Positions 63,029 through 64,000 of a stretch of DNA of 64,000 nt are shown one piece after another. Position 1 is the first letter of the stretch. The number at the start of each line of letters is the position of its first letter. The translations under genes and the position numbers were made by a program. The notes under the pieces were generated by a model. That model saw only the letters and a program-made list of their open reading frames with translations. It was not told the DNA's origin and ran no database searches. Source of the stretch: Bactericera cockerelli (taxonomy: Eukaryota; Arthropoda; Insecta; Hemiptera; Triozidae); the NCBI GenBank assembly GCA_024516035.1, contig CM044955.1:47848190-47912189 (forward strand), written 5' to 3'.

Positions 63029-63404
63029 CCAAAAAAATAATAATAATAATAATCTCGCGGCCCACAATTAGTATTGTTTTTTTTTTCCAAGATGAATACC
63101 ACAGTTCTCATAAAAAAAGCTGAAGCTACGCTACATCAATCAAGGTTAGTACATACTAATAAGAGCCGCTCAAGAAATTAGCCAAGATGTTGGATCTAAG
63201 GCTGGGTGAGGTAAAAATCGGTAAAGCACAATTGTACGTTTTCTGCGAATGGGTGTTTAAACCACCGCCTCAAATAACCTCGATGTTAAAGAGCTCTTTT
63301 GCTATTAAAAGAGAACTTTTAGGGCCTAATTATGAAACAAGATTACAACAAAGACAAGTGAAGACATTGAGTTTGATTTGAGGGACAGTCTTCTCTACTT
63401 ATCT

Positions 63405-63775
63405 CTATTTTAGGACGAAATTAATAGAGAAAATCGAGATCTTAGTGCACTGGTAGACAAGTGGTTAACGCGCTAGTCTGGTAATCCAGGTAGCGTAGGG
63501 ATCCGTTGGTTCCAATCCCACCCAGTGCATGAATTTTTCCTCATTAATTTGAGTTTGTGACCACATAATAATAAGACTCTGAGGGTTAGGTGGTATTAGA
63601 TAATGCTTTGAGCATTAACCTCGCCTGGTGGTTACCTTCCACTAAAGAGTGTTATTATATTAATATCTTAAGTCATGACTTAGCATTGGTTTTCCCCATC
63701 TAAGACAATACGCAAAATCTAGACTTAAGCTCCACAGAGGTATTACAAAACGTCTATTAATTCCGCGCTTACTCT
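63405..63775. mobile_element. MITE family J split by SINE B
   Basis: Left part AGGACGAAATTAATAGAGAA at 63412, right part GTCTATTAATTCCGCGCTTA near 63750, with SINE B (63445-63653) between them. The outer parts match 25768-25890. Confidence 0.55.
63445..63653 (+). mobile_element. SINE family B, full length
   Basis: Head CACTGGTAGACAAGTGGTTA, body CTCATTAATTTGAGTTTGTG, ending CCTTCCACTAAAGAGTGTTA. ATCTTA on both sides (AGATCTTA, ATATCTTA) is the likely target duplication. Confidence 0.75.
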
Positions 63776-64000
63776 TGTTTTATGATTAGACCCTTAATAT
63801 CTTTACAGGCCAGATTTGACAGTTTCAAGATCAATCATGAGGAACGAAGTCCAAAATATTCGAATCGGTTTAACTAAATGTGGCCCCCTCACCCTCTTCC
63901 ATTGAACTTTGAAAACTGTGAGAACATTATTTTAATCCTCCAAACATGTTTGAATAATAATTATTTTTCAGTTGACAATATAATCCTCGAAAAGTATTTA

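Overview
The window is nuclear DNA from an arthropod, most likely an insect. Genes are split by GT-AG introns, exons are GC-rich while introns and spacers are AT-rich, and most of the sequence is transposon and SINE debris. The gene-to-repeat contrast resembles hemipterans such as planthoppers, but I cannot fix the order from sequence alone. Three protein-coding genes can be supported, all in the left 31 kb.

(1) 249-1155 (+): a two-exon gene for a 132-residue protein dominated by a hydrophobic hairpin of about 63 residues, like LDAF1/promethin. (2) 6156-11372 (+): a five-exon F-spondin (signal peptide, reeler, spondin-N, three TSP1, Kunitz, TSP1). Intron 1 holds a TIR element full of 73-78 bp minisatellite units, intron 4 a hAT-type MITE with an 8-bp target duplication. 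Its last exon needs one frame change. (3) 13995-29399 (-): MCM4, a replicative helicase subunit, in 15 coding exons covering every conserved motif. A likely noncoding first exon (donor at 30568) and an E2F consensus (30729-30739) lie upstream.

The oddest feature of MCM4 is that exon edges have been copied into the flanking introns. The 3' end plus splice donor of exon 6 is in a 40-bp tandem array, the 3' end plus donor of exon 4 is in a 51-72 bp array, and the 5' end plus acceptor of exon 6 is duplicated 65/65 bases identical 214 bp away. MCM4 introns also hold all four copies seen of a repeat with a fixed body of about 115 bp and a variable 38-bp tandem array.

From about 31 kb to 64 kb I find no gene I can name. 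This half holds tRNA-derived SINEs of several families, a 5S-rRNA-derived SINE family, LINE 3' ends, a 543-bp foldback element (43182-43724), a 2.8-kb inverted repeat with a mirrored damaged ORF (47327-50092) beside a 45-bp minisatellite, and assorted MITEs. Left-half elements include a mariner-type deletion derivative with 450-bp TIRs (3325-5720), a mini-Helitron (16387-16616) and a TTAA-flanked piggyBac-type MITE (17617-17766). Most open frames outside the three genes are repeat sequence or antisense shadows.

Two coding anomalies (spondin exon 5, MCM4 exon 6) could be biological or residual assembly errors; raw reads or a transcript would decide. All alignments were done by eye.
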